Source: Ypsolopha sequella (Eukaryota > Arthropoda > Insecta > Lepidoptera > Ypsolophidae). From it: a DNA stretch of 64,000 nt. A model generated the notes under the pieces. It had not been told where the DNA came from, made no database searches, and was given only the letters and a program-made list of their open reading frames with translations. This document shows, piece by piece, positions 45,241 through 56,762 of this stretch (position 1 is the stretch's first letter; every line of letters starts with the position of its first letter). The position numbers were made by a program, and so were the translations under genes. The DNA lies in NCBI GenBank assembly GCA_934047225.1, contig CAKOHE010000009.1, positions 152,001 to 216,000 on the forward strand, given 5' to 3'.

Positions 45241-46798
45241 CTAGCTTGTTCAAGCCATGAGTACGGAACCGCGGACGGTTCTGTTGCCTACCGCGATGGC
45301 TCGCGTCTAGGGCCCCAGGGGGGATTGAGTTAGGGTAAGGGCCCTCCTCGACTTGGAAAGTCAAGTGGCGCACCGATTGGTTTTGAACCTGGAGGTTTCG
45401 TCGGTGCCGCTCTTAGGTATTGGTGGACTGGAGTTGAATCAGCGGCTGCAGCCATGGTTATAGACAATATTGTCGGCTGGCAGCCTTCTTTGGACCTTCC
45501 TCCGTCCATAATCTCATGCACGTCAGGTCTGCATCTGGCAGACCCACGTTTTGTCATCCGGCCCAGTCGATGTTTTCCTGGGCGCGGATTTGTTAGGATG
45601 GATCCTATTTGGTTTTTAGAAGACTTTGGGTTCTTCTTCATTGATGGAGGTGTCCACAATTTTGGATATTCAATATTTGATTCGATACTTGGATGATTAT
45701 GTTCGAACTTAGGAAATGGCTTTCAAATGAACATAGACTGTTTGCAGATTTGGAGGATCCCAATATGATGGTGGTATTATGTTGAAATACCAACCAGTCA
45801 ATGAAATTCATATATTTTGTCCCCAGCCATGAGTGCAGAGGAGCGTTGGAGCGCATTGGTACACTGGGTTCGTGTACTTCAGGCGGACCTCATCAAGTTT
45901 AGACTTCGAGTTCTGCGCGAGGATCACGCCAGGCTGAAGTGAGCGGTTGCTCGTTTGAATCATTTCACGGATTATGAAGGACTTCTGCGTTTTGGAGGCT
46001 GATTTTGGAGAGCTGACCTGCCATACGGAAGTCTTCATCCTTTGCTTCTACCCAAGACGGACCTTTGGTAAATCTGTTGGTGTCGGATTGACACATACGT
46101 AATGCGCACGGGGGTTTTCAGCAATCGCAACGCTCGGGTTGTGAAAGCATACCTTGTGTATTTGTGTGCTTGGCCACCAAGGCCGTTCACTTGGCAGTGG
46201 TATCAGCTTTGACTACGGAGGCCTTCGTCGCCGCGTTGGATCGTTTCGTGTCGCGTAGGGGTTTACCTTCACTTATTCGTTCCGACAATGGCACAATTTA
46301 CAGAGGTACTGCTAATGATGTTGTTATTTTTTGTTTTGTAAATAACTATGCTAGTTTAAGTTAAATCTTCGCCTGGAAAGGGGTAACTTGGCGGTACAGT
46401 CCCCCAAATTGCCCTCACTGGGGAGGGAATTTTTTGAAGCTGCCATCAAGTCGGCGAAGACCCACCTCCGCTGCGTTATTGGGGAAACTGTCCTAATTTT
46501 TGAGGAGCTTGCCACTGTATATTGTAAAGTGGAAGCGGTCCTCAACTCTCGTCCTCTCTGTGGTCAGACAGGACTGAGCATCCTAGGGAAGGAAATTTAA
46601 TTCTTTTGAAGGATGTGAACTTGCTATCCTTGTTTTGGCGCCGGGGCCGTATATTAAAGTTGTTTTGGCGGAGACGGAACTCCACGCGTCGCAGAGGTGT
46701 TGGTCGAAGGTTCGATTTTGTGACGAGCCATGACAACTCTCTCCCGTCTCCCGGTTGTATGAGCTAGTGGTCTGATTGCTCAGCCCAGAGCGGGGGAC
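45241..46798 (+). pseudogene. BEL/Pao pol remnant (integrase pieces only)
   Basis: The protease, RT and RNase H regions are deleted or unrecognisable (45241-46140). Integrase blocks remain: CLATKAVHLAVVS, ALDRFVSRRGLPS and IRSDNGTIYRG (with the central Asp) at 46164-46320, and after a break FEAAIKSAKTHLRCVIG and VEAVLNSRPLC at 46428-46560. The two parts are separated by non-homologous sequence and stops. The copy cannot move itself and must have used proteins from another element. Confidence 0.75.
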
Positions 46799-47480
46799 TG
46801 TTCAGAATAAAATGTATATTTCGGAACGTATCCATCAATGGTCTATATATTTTGTCTATGGACTTGGAGCTGTCAAAAAACGAGGGACATTTCTTGGTAT
46901 AGATCGCGGACGATTTTAATATGTGTTATATTAAGGGATATTAACGGCAAATCGGTGCGGACACCGTAAAGAACATAAGTGAATCAAGGGCTAAAGATAT
47001 TTTGGCGTGAAGGCCACTTTTGAGTGAATTTCCTGTGTGTGTGTGACATAACCTGTGTCCACGCGGCTTCCGACAAGTGGACTTGTTAATCTTTCTTCTG
47101 GGTTGGATGCATCCTGGGGTAGGAGGTTTGTGTTTAGATTCATCGTGGAAGGTGATCAACGTGTCACGGCACCGACACGCCTTGGAGTCCATGTGGAGGG
47201 TCTTCGAGCGATGATCAGTGGATGACGTCATCATACAACTGTCTGGTAGGACATTTTATATTATCTACTGTAGAATATAGGATACTTGTAGACTATAAAT
47301 CTGGGACAGCTTATGGGCCCCTGTTCCAGCTGCAAGTATCGCCCTTTAGCATACAATTAGTGGTGTCTGAGCGTGGTTATGGAATCCTCGCACTAGTGAC
47401 GCTGATGCTCGTCACTAGTCAGTATTACCACTTTTTGTAAGCTACAATTTATGGTAGCAACGAGCGCCTTTTATCAAACA
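46799..47480 (+). repeat. BEL/Pao 3' LTR
   Basis: 682 bp, no difference from the left LTR seen by eye. TAATT follows directly. Confidence 0.92.
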
Positions 47481-48073
47481 TAATTATTAGTAGATTTTCT
47501 TTTATATATAATTTCTTTTTGTTCCTCGAAACTAAGTGCCTTAATTGTAAAATTATCTTTTATCATTCTATCGTAATTTGGATCTTTTGTTTTGTTTATT
47601 TGATCTTTAGCTTTCAGATCCAGCTGTTTCTAACTTCTTCTTTTTAATTTATCTTCTGCTTGGAAATTATTGTTTTGAATTACAGCAATCACTGGTTCAA
47701 CTTTAAAATTCTCGTCATTGTCTATGCAAACATTGTCAGTTATCACATTTTCAAATGTAATTTTTTCGCCTTCAATTTGTTTGAATTTTGTCTTTTTAAC
47801 CGTTTTGGAAAAAAATGGAACATCAATTTCAGTATTTGTTGTTTCTGTTATATCACATTCAGTTGAATCTTTTGTATCGTCATTTGTTGCATCAAAGTGG
47901 TCATCATCTTTATTATATTTCACTTTTAGTTGCTTTATTTTATTTTCATCAAATACAACATCAGATTCATCTACAAACTGGTAATCAAAGTTTGGTTCCT
48001 TTCGTATGATCGTCAGGTTAGAGTTTAGATTGAACTTCTTGCGATTTACCTTTTTTATTACATCCACAGTTAC
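47481..48073 (-). pseudogene. ZAD-ZNF linker exon with in-frame stop
   Basis: Acceptor ttactttatttcag, entry phase 0. It encodes a Lys/Asp/Thr-rich linker (VTVDVIKKVNRKKFNLN, DDDHFDATNDDTKDST) of the kind that separates ZAD from fingers. TAG at 47630-47632 interrupts it (..LKRRS*KQLDL..), yet the same frame stays open for a further ~50 codons to the BEL junction (FEEQKEIIYKRKSTNNY). This points to a single nonsense change in a once-continuous exon, not an intron. Confidence 0.8.
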
Positions 48074-48879
48074 CTGAAATAAAGTAAGTATTTTTATTTA
48101 TCATCATAAGTGATAATAACACTGAAATATAATTTGACCAATTATTATCTAATATAATATAATAATAATGCAAAAAAATCCCTAGGTAATAATTCTTAAT
48201 AAAACGCGTAAGCAAATTGATAGAATATTCATTTAAATTAATATTAAATTATTATAACCTTTTGGATATGTATTTTTAAAGTAAAGTACTGTAATTTCTT
48301 ATTATCTGTCTACCCCTCTGTTGGAAACATAAAAACTCTTTGCTTTGCAAATTAAAAATGTTAATTTTCTCTCTTTCTAAAACCTTAGCGGTCTCCTTCT
48401 TCCTGTATCCTCCCAACGGACGTCATACTTTGTGTTGGCATCTGCAATGCCATCATATAATGGTCCTTCGAGCCGGATATAATATGATTAGGATAATGAT
48501 GAAAGACTAGATGGGTCTAGAAATTTCTTCCAATGCCACATTTTTATATCACAGCCACTGACAAAATATTATTATCATGTTTAGCTATGTAACAACTCCA
48601 TCTATCGACCTATTTTAAACCGGATTCGGAGCCTCGAACCAAATACTTTATATTGTCTGCTCAAACCGAGTTACTTAGTTTGGAAGGTCTGTTGATATAT
48701 ACTATAAAAATGTAAAAAAAATATGGAATTTTTTTATGAAAAAGGAGTTTATTCAGAGACCAAAAACGATCAGTCATATCATAGTTTGTCCCGTCGATTT
48801 TCTCAACTCGGTTTGTAAACTGGTTTGCATGTATATTCAAACTGGTCTAACATGATCTGAAAAATTTTAATTTCATTAA
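48074..48879. other. Intron DNA, no gene seen
   Basis: Intron of the ZAD-ZNF locus between linker and ZAD exons. AT-rich, with no repeat family I can name. Confidence 0.4.
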
Positions 48880-49154
48880 CGCGCTTTATGCTGCGAAAGT
48901 TAAGAAAAAAAAACGTTATTTACTTACTAGAAAATATATATTAAACATACTAAATAGTATGGTTTTCATAGACAACGTCTTTGATGAGCTAAAATTTTAA
49001 CTTTTGCTAAAAACGGCCGCTTTTGGTACAAGTTAAAATTTTAGCTCATCAAAGACGTTGTCTATGAAAATTATGCTATTTAAAAATGGTTCATTGCTAT
49101 ATCTACACATTTACGTGTGCAGATTTTAAATAATGATTCTAGTAAGTAAATAAT

Positions 49155-49187
<33 letters not shown>

Positions 49188-49220
49188 CTTAAGTGGAAGC
49201 ACTTCGCAGCATAAAGCGCC
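48880..49220. mobile_element. TTAA foldback MITE
   Basis: TTAA at 48876-48879 and 49221-49224. The ends CGCGCTTTATGCTGCGAA and reverse GGCGCTTTATGCTGCGAA are followed by long arms (gacaacgtctttgatgagct and its reverse complement). One arm has a long poly-T expansion near 49160. Confidence 0.8.
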
Positions 49221-49311
49221 TTAAACACCCAGACAGCCAAGGTGAAACATTTTAATACTAATAATAAAAACATTGTAAAATTTAAAACAGCTCATATCTA
49301 CTAATTCTCAC

Positions 49312-49536
49312 CCGCGAATGTTTATCTAAGATATTCATAAGACATTGATATCCCATACGGCTCTTCTCTCTAAACTGCATACATTTGTTCAAGATAGTAG
49401 AACATTCAGCACAAAGACTTCTCGGCAAGCCGTCATCTTCATGCAGAGATAATCCCGACACTTGCATGTAAGAGTTTTCATTGAGCTCTGCCATTGGATA
49501 TAACTTGCAGTTGGTGAGAAGACACACTCTGCAAGC
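49312..49536 (-). CDS. ZAD domain exon
   Basis: Acceptor tttttatgttgtattcag and donor CGG|GTGAGA delimit 225 nt, 75 codons, phase 0-0. It encodes ACRVCLLTNCKLYPM, then GLSLHEDDGLPRSLC, AECSTILNKCMQF and LDKHSR. The C-x2-C ... C-x2-C pattern with the DDGLP-x2-C centre is the zinc-finger-associated domain, which chelates one zinc and mediates dimerisation in arthropod C2H2 proteins. The exon is intact. A start codon must lie in an upstream exon not identified here. Confidence 0.85.
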
Positions 49537-50020
49537 CTGAATACAACATAAAAATTGTACAGCCTGCCAAGGGTTAGCATAATAGATATTGTTGATATTT
49601 AAACGCTGCAATGCTTATATTTATTATTAACTGTCACCCACTCCACAACCACCTTCATAAACCTTGTCAGAAATGTAAAATTCACTTTGACAGTTTAAAT
49701 TTTACATTTACCCAGACGAATTGGAACACTACTTCAGTAGCTACCCCAACTCAATGTAATATTTATAGTGAGAATAGGGACAGCTCTACCATGCTTTTGA
49801 TAAAACAAAATAAATTTAATAAATAAATTAAGTGATGGTATTTACCACCACTTACATTATACCTACTTATCTAGTAATACGCCGAAATCATGTGTTAGAA
49901 ACGGCAGAAATTAACATACGTAGTTAATATTATAATCATTTTAATAAAACTAACCAATATACCTACCTATCTAAATTGTAAAACATAAAATTGTATCTAA
50001 AATTGTATAATTGTAAAATT
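49537..50020. other. Upstream intron or flank, no gene seen
   Basis: AT-rich sequence between the ZAD exon and HCR copy 4. The frame at 49611-49826 has no domain. Confidence 0.4.
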
Positions 50021-50414
50021 GTTTTCAATGCATGTGCTCGTAAAGGCCCACTTTTTATGCATCAAAACCGAACAAAAAGTCGATTATTTTGCCCTAGGGC
50101 TTTATTATTGCTTTTTTTTTTATTTGTTTACAATGGTTGGCTAACCTGCAGCCTTTCCTGTGTACCATAGACGTTATACTTTTTTTTCCACTGTTTAACG
50201 GCTCTGGATACAGTCCTTTTGAGCCAATTATAATTTAAAGTTCACAAGATTATATTTATTTTCATTTCCTCACACTATGCATTGAAAAATGTAGTATGAT
50301 ACACGGGCGTAAAAGCAATAAATTACTCGGTTACGTTTAAAACACTCGCTACGCTCGTGTTTTAAATCGTCCTCGTAATTTATTCCTTTGCGCCCTTGTA
50401 GCATAAACTACTAT
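50021..50414 (-). repeat. Hairpin composite repeat (HCR), copy 4
   Basis: Full-length reverse-orientation copy (ttttcaatgcatgtgctcgt to gtagcataaactactat). It terminates the P-like transposase frame at its left end: the last ~20 codons of that frame are repeat-derived. Confidence 0.85.
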
Positions 50415-52459
50415 TATAGTTGAATCTACGAATATTTTTTTAAAATCATCATTGTGGCGATCGCAACAAGACGGAAATATCACAAAAGATTCTATGAACA
50501 TTGTAATGTTTTGCTTGATTAGATTGGTTTTCAGAAAAGTGGTTGTAATCTCTTGGACTTCATCAAAGCTATTGGCCAATTGATTAGAAGGGTAGCAAAG
50601 CCATTTTTTATTTTTATTGTATTCTTTGGCCTTTATGTACTCATTTCCTGCATCCATTTTCTGTGACAATATAGAGGTTCGACACGCTTGGCACGACTTT
50701 ATTATTTTACTCAGGCATTTAGATAAAACCCAGCCACACACATACCTTCGCTGTTGATGATCAGATGGATCGGCAACTGTCACGTCATTGTAAAGAACGT
50801 CAATAATTTTTTCAGATATTTCAACGTTACCTTCGATTGCCTTTTTTTTGTAAGTTTCGTTTTCTTTGATAAAAAAATCTAACGTTTGGAGACAGTTATT
50901 AAAATCTTCTTCACAATTCGTATTAATAGCTTGTACTGAACTAAAATTATTTAATAGAGATGTTTTAAATGCACCTTCGAAAGCACGACAGTTGGGTGAA
51001 ACATTTCTTACACCCAAACTACGTATATTGCCAAAAAAAAATTCTACCGGGTCCTGATTCAAGTTCCTTGTAAGAAGGCAATCAAACAACCACTTTTTAT
51101 GCAAAATGTTCCATATTTCTTGCACTCCTTCTATAGTTTTAATAAAATTTTTTAGAGATGGGGCAGACGTTTCGACTATGCGTAATTTATTGCCTTCTTT
51201 TTTTTTACAATAAATTTTACATTTTTTAGAAATTTTATACTGTCCTGCCACAATTTGTGATGCGGAGTGTTTTTTTTTACACCACCTCTATATATTTTTC
51301 CATTAACTATATTGAAATTACCTGCGTTTAGACTATCAAACAGCTTATCTAACAAAAGCACCACCGGAATGAGTTGACGACATTCTCCGGGTTAACATGC
51401 TCTTCTGTCAGTTTATGAAGATACCTGAAAAGGATAAATTTACTATTACTGTTTGTATTGATGGACAAAACACAAACAACACAAAAGTGCATAAATTATA
51501 AGTCTTTCAAGCTTAGGTCGAACAGGTTTCGTTTGTCTAATTACATTGCGATTTGTTTGAAAATACACAAATGTCATTGTCAGTAGACACGTACTGTAAA
51601 AAAATTATGTATGAACCTGCTAAATTTAAGCTCAATATTTGGGCCGTATATATAAATAGGTATACAAATAATATAAATTTCAGGCCGTATGGCTTATTAT
51701 ATTACATTATGGACAGATAATGTCACAGTCTTTGATGAAACCTTAAAGAGAGAATTTATTGTGACTTACCTCAGCTCTCCGTAGCTTTTGTCTGCTTCAT
51801 ATAACATTTGAAAATACTCCCACTTTATTTATTATTTTGGTTTTATTTTGATCATTGAAATCTGTGTACTTCAAGTCTTTTGTTAACAAGTTGTTTCGTA
51901 AACCCTTAAGCAGGTGGGGCACATCATATAAGGGAATAATTTTTTGTGAGTTAACCATATATATCTCATTGCGCCATTCTTTACCTTGTCTTAAATATTT
52001 TGCCTTTGTGTCTTCGACTAAGCTATTAATTGCAGCTACGTTAGTTGCCCCTTGGTCGCACACTGAACATATTATTTTTAGGCCAGTACTATGCACATGT
52101 GTGATGACATCAGTTATAATTTCTTTTAATTCATTTTTTTGTAAACTTTGAGTGAAGTAGTAAGCTACTGGCTGCTTAAAATTCATTTTTATGCCTTTTA
52201 CCATGAATACTAGTGCATGATTGGCTATCTTAATTTCTTCACCGTGACTTACAAAACCTTTTAACTCATCATTAGCAGCATCATATTGAATGTTCGGTGT
52301 GAGAGACATTTCATCAAAGATTAAAGTGCAGAGGCGATCTTCCACATTCATTTGTGGAACGGAGTCTTTTAAATTTTCAAAAATGATTTTATTTGGGCCA
52401 GGAGAATAGCTTTATTTCCCTTAGGAGATTTCGCAGTGATTTTGATGATGGCAACTTAA

Positions 52460-53799
52460 CCCCTTACCGCATACGAAACCATATATGCTATCTAAAGTTT
52501 CAAATTTTTTCACAGTCTATTAAAAGATCATACATTTGAAAACTAACTTGAATCAGAAAAATTATTTCGTCGTAGAACGGAACGTAATTATTTGTCTATG
52601 GCAAGTGTAATCTGTCAAAACTATTTGAGGTTTTGTGTAACGTACCCACGCAGTGAAGTACAAAGATAATAGTGTGAATTTCATCAGTGGAAATTAAATA
52701 TAAACCGGTAAGTTTGAACTTCAAAGAAAATCATAATACATTCTTTCAACCTTCTAAAACATGAGGATGTGTGTATTTTTATTTTTTATTTACGTTTTCT
52801 TCAGGTTTTAGAATCTTTTTTGCAACTGCCATATTTGGCTTCGTATGCTTTCCCGTCAAAAACATTGTTGTTCATATACGGCTTCGTATGCATTTGAGCT
52901 TTTTTACTGCTTTTTCAGAAATGGATCCTTCTCGCTTTTATGGCACTTCTAAGCATGTTCAGCCTATACCTGGCGATGGTTTCGTGAGTGATGATGATAT
53001 TGATTTTGACTCCGACCCTGACTACGATCCTTCCTCTAGCCGAGCACCTAAAAGAAAACATGTTATCATATCCAACTCCGAATCTGATAGTTCTGATGAT
53101 GATAATGTGGCTTTACAAAACTACCAGGCTCCGTCTACATCGAAGGGAAAAGGAAAGGCAAAGGGTAAAAAAGCGAAAAAAGACCAAGTTCTTTGGAAAA
53201 ATTATAAAATGCCAGGTTATGGTAAAAAAAACTTTGTGTTCAAAGGAAATACAGATTTACCGGATATGATAAAACAGTTAGATTCACCAGCAGATATTTC
53301 AAGTTTCAAGAATGTATTGGTCAAAGAATGTTGGTCAGTCGCAAGTTCAAGAGGCTATGACATGTAACCGATTTGAAACTGTAAAACAATTTTTGCATTT
53401 CAACAATAATGAAAACTATCATCCTGGGATCACCGTCATCAAGCTGAGTCGGCACTCCATCCAGTTTGCCTGATTCACCAACACCCAGCAAAAAGTCCCG
53501 AAAAACTCGTTCAAAACGAAAAACTTTCTTTTTGTGTTATAACGACAAAAGAAACTGCTTCGTAGATTTTCACAAAATGTAATTGAAAATTTACTTGAAC
53601 GCATTCAAAGCCATATATGACTCCACATTATTTTACTATAATGCATACGAAGCCATATATGGCTTCATACTTTTATTTCTAATATATGGGATATAATATT
53701 TTTTTTTCAAATTGTATCGGTTATTTTGGCTAAATAAATCAATATTTTGAAACAAGAAAATTTTTATTGTATCTCCTTGATAATTCATGCAGTAAGGGG
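52460..53799 (+). mobile_element. piggyBac element (degenerate)
   Basis: Ends CCCCTTACCGCAT and reverse CCCCTTACTGCAT, with TTAA on the left (52456-52459) and ATAA on the right. The host frame (..YTWF|KLPSS..) shows the right copy was TTAA before mutation. Subterminal copies of ccatatatggcttcgtatg-like palindromes lie at about 52471, 52829, 52873, 53610 and 53643. Inserted antisense to the P-like gene. Confidence 0.85.
52921..53367 (+). pseudogene. piggyBac transposase N-terminal fragment
   Basis: From ATG 52921 (MDPSRFYGTSKH) an acidic stretch (DDDIDFDSDPDYDPSSS) and a basic Lys-rich patch lead into the piggyBac N-terminal signature LWKNYKMPGYGKKNFVF and QLDSPADISSFKNVL. The frame ends after 148 codons, and the catalytic DDD core and cysteine-rich end are missing, replaced by about 400 bp of non-coding sequence. 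Full-length relatives are around 550-600 residues. The protein could not catalyse transposition. Confidence 0.8.
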
Positions 53800-54284
53800 A
53801 TAAACCATGTGTACAGAAGAGTGTACAGCTTTGGGCTCTTTTTGAAAAATGTCAACGCCATAATTTTTTCTTGTAGAGTGTAGCGTCTCCCCTTTGGGGC
53901 CTTAAGGCCTTGTCTGTACTGCATCCCAGTAAAAAGTTTTCCTGCCAACGTCATGTTTTTTGTGACTCTATTAAATGCCAGTTCCGAACCACATTTTTCA
54001 GCATTGGGAAGACGGGTTTTGTAGCTTTTTATTTTTTGCACCGTTTTATGCAATTGCCTTTTTAATTTTCGAGTTTCTTTCTGAGAAGCTTTATAATGCT
54101 TCAGTAAACATTCTCGTGAACTTCCTTGGGAACCTGTAAACACCAACATAACAATATTACAAACAAAACTCGTCGAAAATCATGCCCATGTGCGGCAAGA
54201 GAAGAATAATTTAGATAAATATATTTTGGTACCCATTAGATTAATTTACGATATGATGGTAACACAAGCAGAAATAACATATCA

Positions 54285-54585
54285 TATCGTCACGACATGA
54301 ATTCCCGAGGGGGTTTCAGATGTGTTCCCGAGTGTTATCTATGAATTGAAAATCACAGAACACACTCGGTATATCCGCATTTCACCGACGCGACGATTAC
54401 AAATACACGCTTTGTAGGGCATGCAGGTTTCCTCACGATGTTTTCCATCACTACTAATAGTTACTGTGGACATAAATTCCGAAAAACTCATGGGTGCATG
54501 CCCGACCAGGGATCGAACCTGGGTCTCAAGATTGGGATTCCAGCGTTCTGCCGCCAGAGCTACCGCTGCGCTGCTTATCAAATAA
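54285..54585 (-). mobile_element. tRNA-derived SINE
   Basis: On the minus strand: cagcgcagcggtagctctgg (A box), aggttcgatccctggtcggg (B box), catcgtgaggaaacctgcat (a lepidopteran SINE hallmark), and the end aattcatgtcgtgacgatat. It shares its 3' end with the SINE at 32085-32355. It lies in the intron between P-like exons 4 and 5. Confidence 0.75.
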
Positions 54586-54742
54586 CTTCAATACAAATAA
54601 CCAAAAAAATCACCTTTATTAGTAGCGCGGGATGTTGTAGGCAGGTTGTTTGCCTCTTGCTCCAGACGGGCTTGAAGTGCTAAAAATAAATACATTAAGT
54701 AACAGTGTAATTTTATATGCATAAGCCATAGAATAAACTTTG

Positions 54743-55073
54743 AACAAAAAAATAGTAACCGACTTCAAAAGTAACAGCAGTCATTCACTAAAAAGTTAAT
54801 AATAATTCTATAATGACCGATGGTACCGAAGCAACACTTTTGCCGACTTATTTCTTCCTGAAACGTTATGTTATCTAGAAGTCGGCGTTCTTATATTGGT
54901 TTTTATGTTGCTATATCGTAGGAAATACGCCGCCTTCTAGATAACATAATGTTTCAGGAAGAAAGAAGTCGGCAAAAGTGTTGCTTCGGTACCATTGGTC
55001 TTTAAAGAATTATTATTAACTTTCTAGTGAATGACCTCCCTTACTATTGAAGTCGGTTACTATTTTTTTGTTA
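54743..55073. repeat. Foldback element
   Basis: aaaaaatagtaaccgacttc at the left pairs with gaagtcggttactatttttt at the right, and the arms (tcttcctgaaacgttatgtt and partner) pair through most of the 330 bp. The end motif gaagtcggtta recurs at about 55862. Confidence 0.8.
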
Positions 55074-55199
55074 AAAGATTATTTTATTTCACATTTTTTA
55101 GTGTTGCTGGGTTAAATTGTGAGGTATGGGTAGTTCTTGCAAACGTGGTGTTAATTTGAAACGAAGTGAGTATAAGTAGCTATGTTTGAGTAGCTTCCT

Positions 55200-55700
55200 G
55201 CTATCAGCACCCTAACACAACATGATTACTGCAATCTCGAGTTATGTGCTGTCATCCATTGAAGAGATCTACGGTGATGAAGCCAAGATAGAAGGTTAGG
55301 TGGGTACACTGGCAATTTTCAAGCAATGCCCTGCAATGGGCACCCTAACACAAAGTGATTGCCGCAATCCAAAGTTATGTGCTGTCATCCGTTGAGGAGT
55401 TCTATGGTGATGAAGCCAGGATCGAAGGTCAGGTGGGTATTCTGATAATCTCCAAGTAATACCCTTGAATCAGCACCCTAACGCAGTGATTGCCGCAATC
55501 TTGAGTTATGTGCTCTGATCCGTTGAGGAGTTCTATGGTGAATATGGTGATGAAGCCAGGATTTCGATCAGGTGGAAGAATGTAAATTTTCAAGCAATAC
55601 CTTGTAATCAGCACCTAGGTACAAAGCGATTACATCAATTTTGAGAGGTATGCTGTCATTTTCTGAGGAGTTCCACTGCCTATCTCTGAAGACCTTCATC
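55200..55700. repeat. Diverged tandem repeat, about 131 bp x 4
   Basis: The word agcaccctaac (or close) recurs at about 55206, 55339, 55473 and 55601, each followed by gttatgtgctgtcatccrtt-like and ggtgatgaagcc blocks. The sequence continues to gaacctcctccttttttgaa at 55847, an end common in lepidopteran repeats. Confidence 0.75.
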
Positions 55701-56094
55701 AGATCATGACCATACCCAAAATGGGACCTACCGGAAGTACACTCTTCCAAACAAAAAAATAATTATTCAAATCGGTTCAGAAATGACGGAGTTATGGAGT
55801 AAGGCTAAAAAAAAAATGAAAAAAAAAAACATAGAGTTGAATTGAGAACCTCCTCCTTTTTTGAAGTCGGTTAAAAATAAAGTTAAAACATCGTTTAAGA
55901 CATTATGTTTACTCGTTTTGCTAGAGACCTTTTAACTTATTGAAATATCTATTTTTGTAATATAGCTATTAAATAGTTCCAATTAGGTATAAAATACTGG
56001 TAAAAAAATTGGTATTTATTGATACAAGGGATCCTGCCATGCCATCTAGACGTTCACCAGTGTTTACCTTTACCATCAGCAAGTTGTAAGTATT

Positions 56095-56170
56095 CAAATA
56101 GTATTAGGATTAGGATTCGAATCTGGGTATTAAGATTCAGCGTCTTATCGACTGCTCTACCATGGTTTTT
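56095..56170 (-). mobile_element. tRNA-like SINE fragment
   Basis: Minus strand: catggtagagcagtcgataa (A box) and ccagattcgaatcctaatcc (B box). The acceptor stem is absent. Located in the P-like gene just left of exon 3. Confidence 0.5.
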
Positions 56171-56611
56171 GTATTCATTTGGGATTTTAGATCTAAAATG
56201 AATACTTACCATCATCTGTAGAATGCTGTTTCTGGGCACTGTCAACATCTACATTAGGTCCAGGTTCATGGTTTGATATCCACATCCTTGGTAGGTTGTA
56301 GTTATGCTCCAGTTGAACTGAAATTCCATGAGATGAAACCACACCTGCAAAATTAAAACATACAAGTCAAGTCAAATGGGAAATTGTGCAACATATTCAA
56401 GGTTTGGGGCAACATCCTATACAAAATATCAAAATGTCAGGGGTGTAACTTATTCATAGAGCTAGAGACCCTTGATGTACTGACAGACAGACAGCAGTCA
56501 CATTAATAGAGCTTGTTTTGTGCTTTGGGTGCAAAATAATCTAATGGGCAGAGTTAGGCATGTTTGTTTATTTATCGTATTATGTTTTATATTTATTAAT
56601 TCCATCCATCC

Positions 56612-56762
56612 ATTCATCAGCCCGTGTTTGTCCACTGCTGGACATAGGCTTCTCTAATAATACGCCACTCTTAGCGGTCCTGAGTCATCCTCATTCAGCC
56701 GCTACCTGCAACATCCTTTAGATTGTCGGTCCAGCGGGCAATAGGTCGGTCTACGCTATGCT
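56612..56762 (-). mobile_element. LINE 3' fragment
   Basis: Plus-strand (catc)n then gtccactgctggacataggc is the reverse of the 3' end at about 12600-12660, and gattgtcggtccagcgggc follows as in the piece at about 11790. A truncated copy within intron 2 of the P-like gene. Confidence 0.6.

Larger units (their letters stand above)
42084..47480 (+). mobile_element. BEL/Pao LTR retrotransposon, internally deleted, young
   Basis: Two 682-bp LTRs (42084-42765 and 46799-47480), which I could not tell apart by eye, are flanked by TAATT duplications (42079-42083, 47481-47485). A gag ORF is intact; pol is reduced to integrase remnants. A purine-rich tract (agagcggggga) precedes the right LTR. It sits inside a coding exon of the ZAD-ZNF gene in the opposite orientation. 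Confidence 0.92.
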
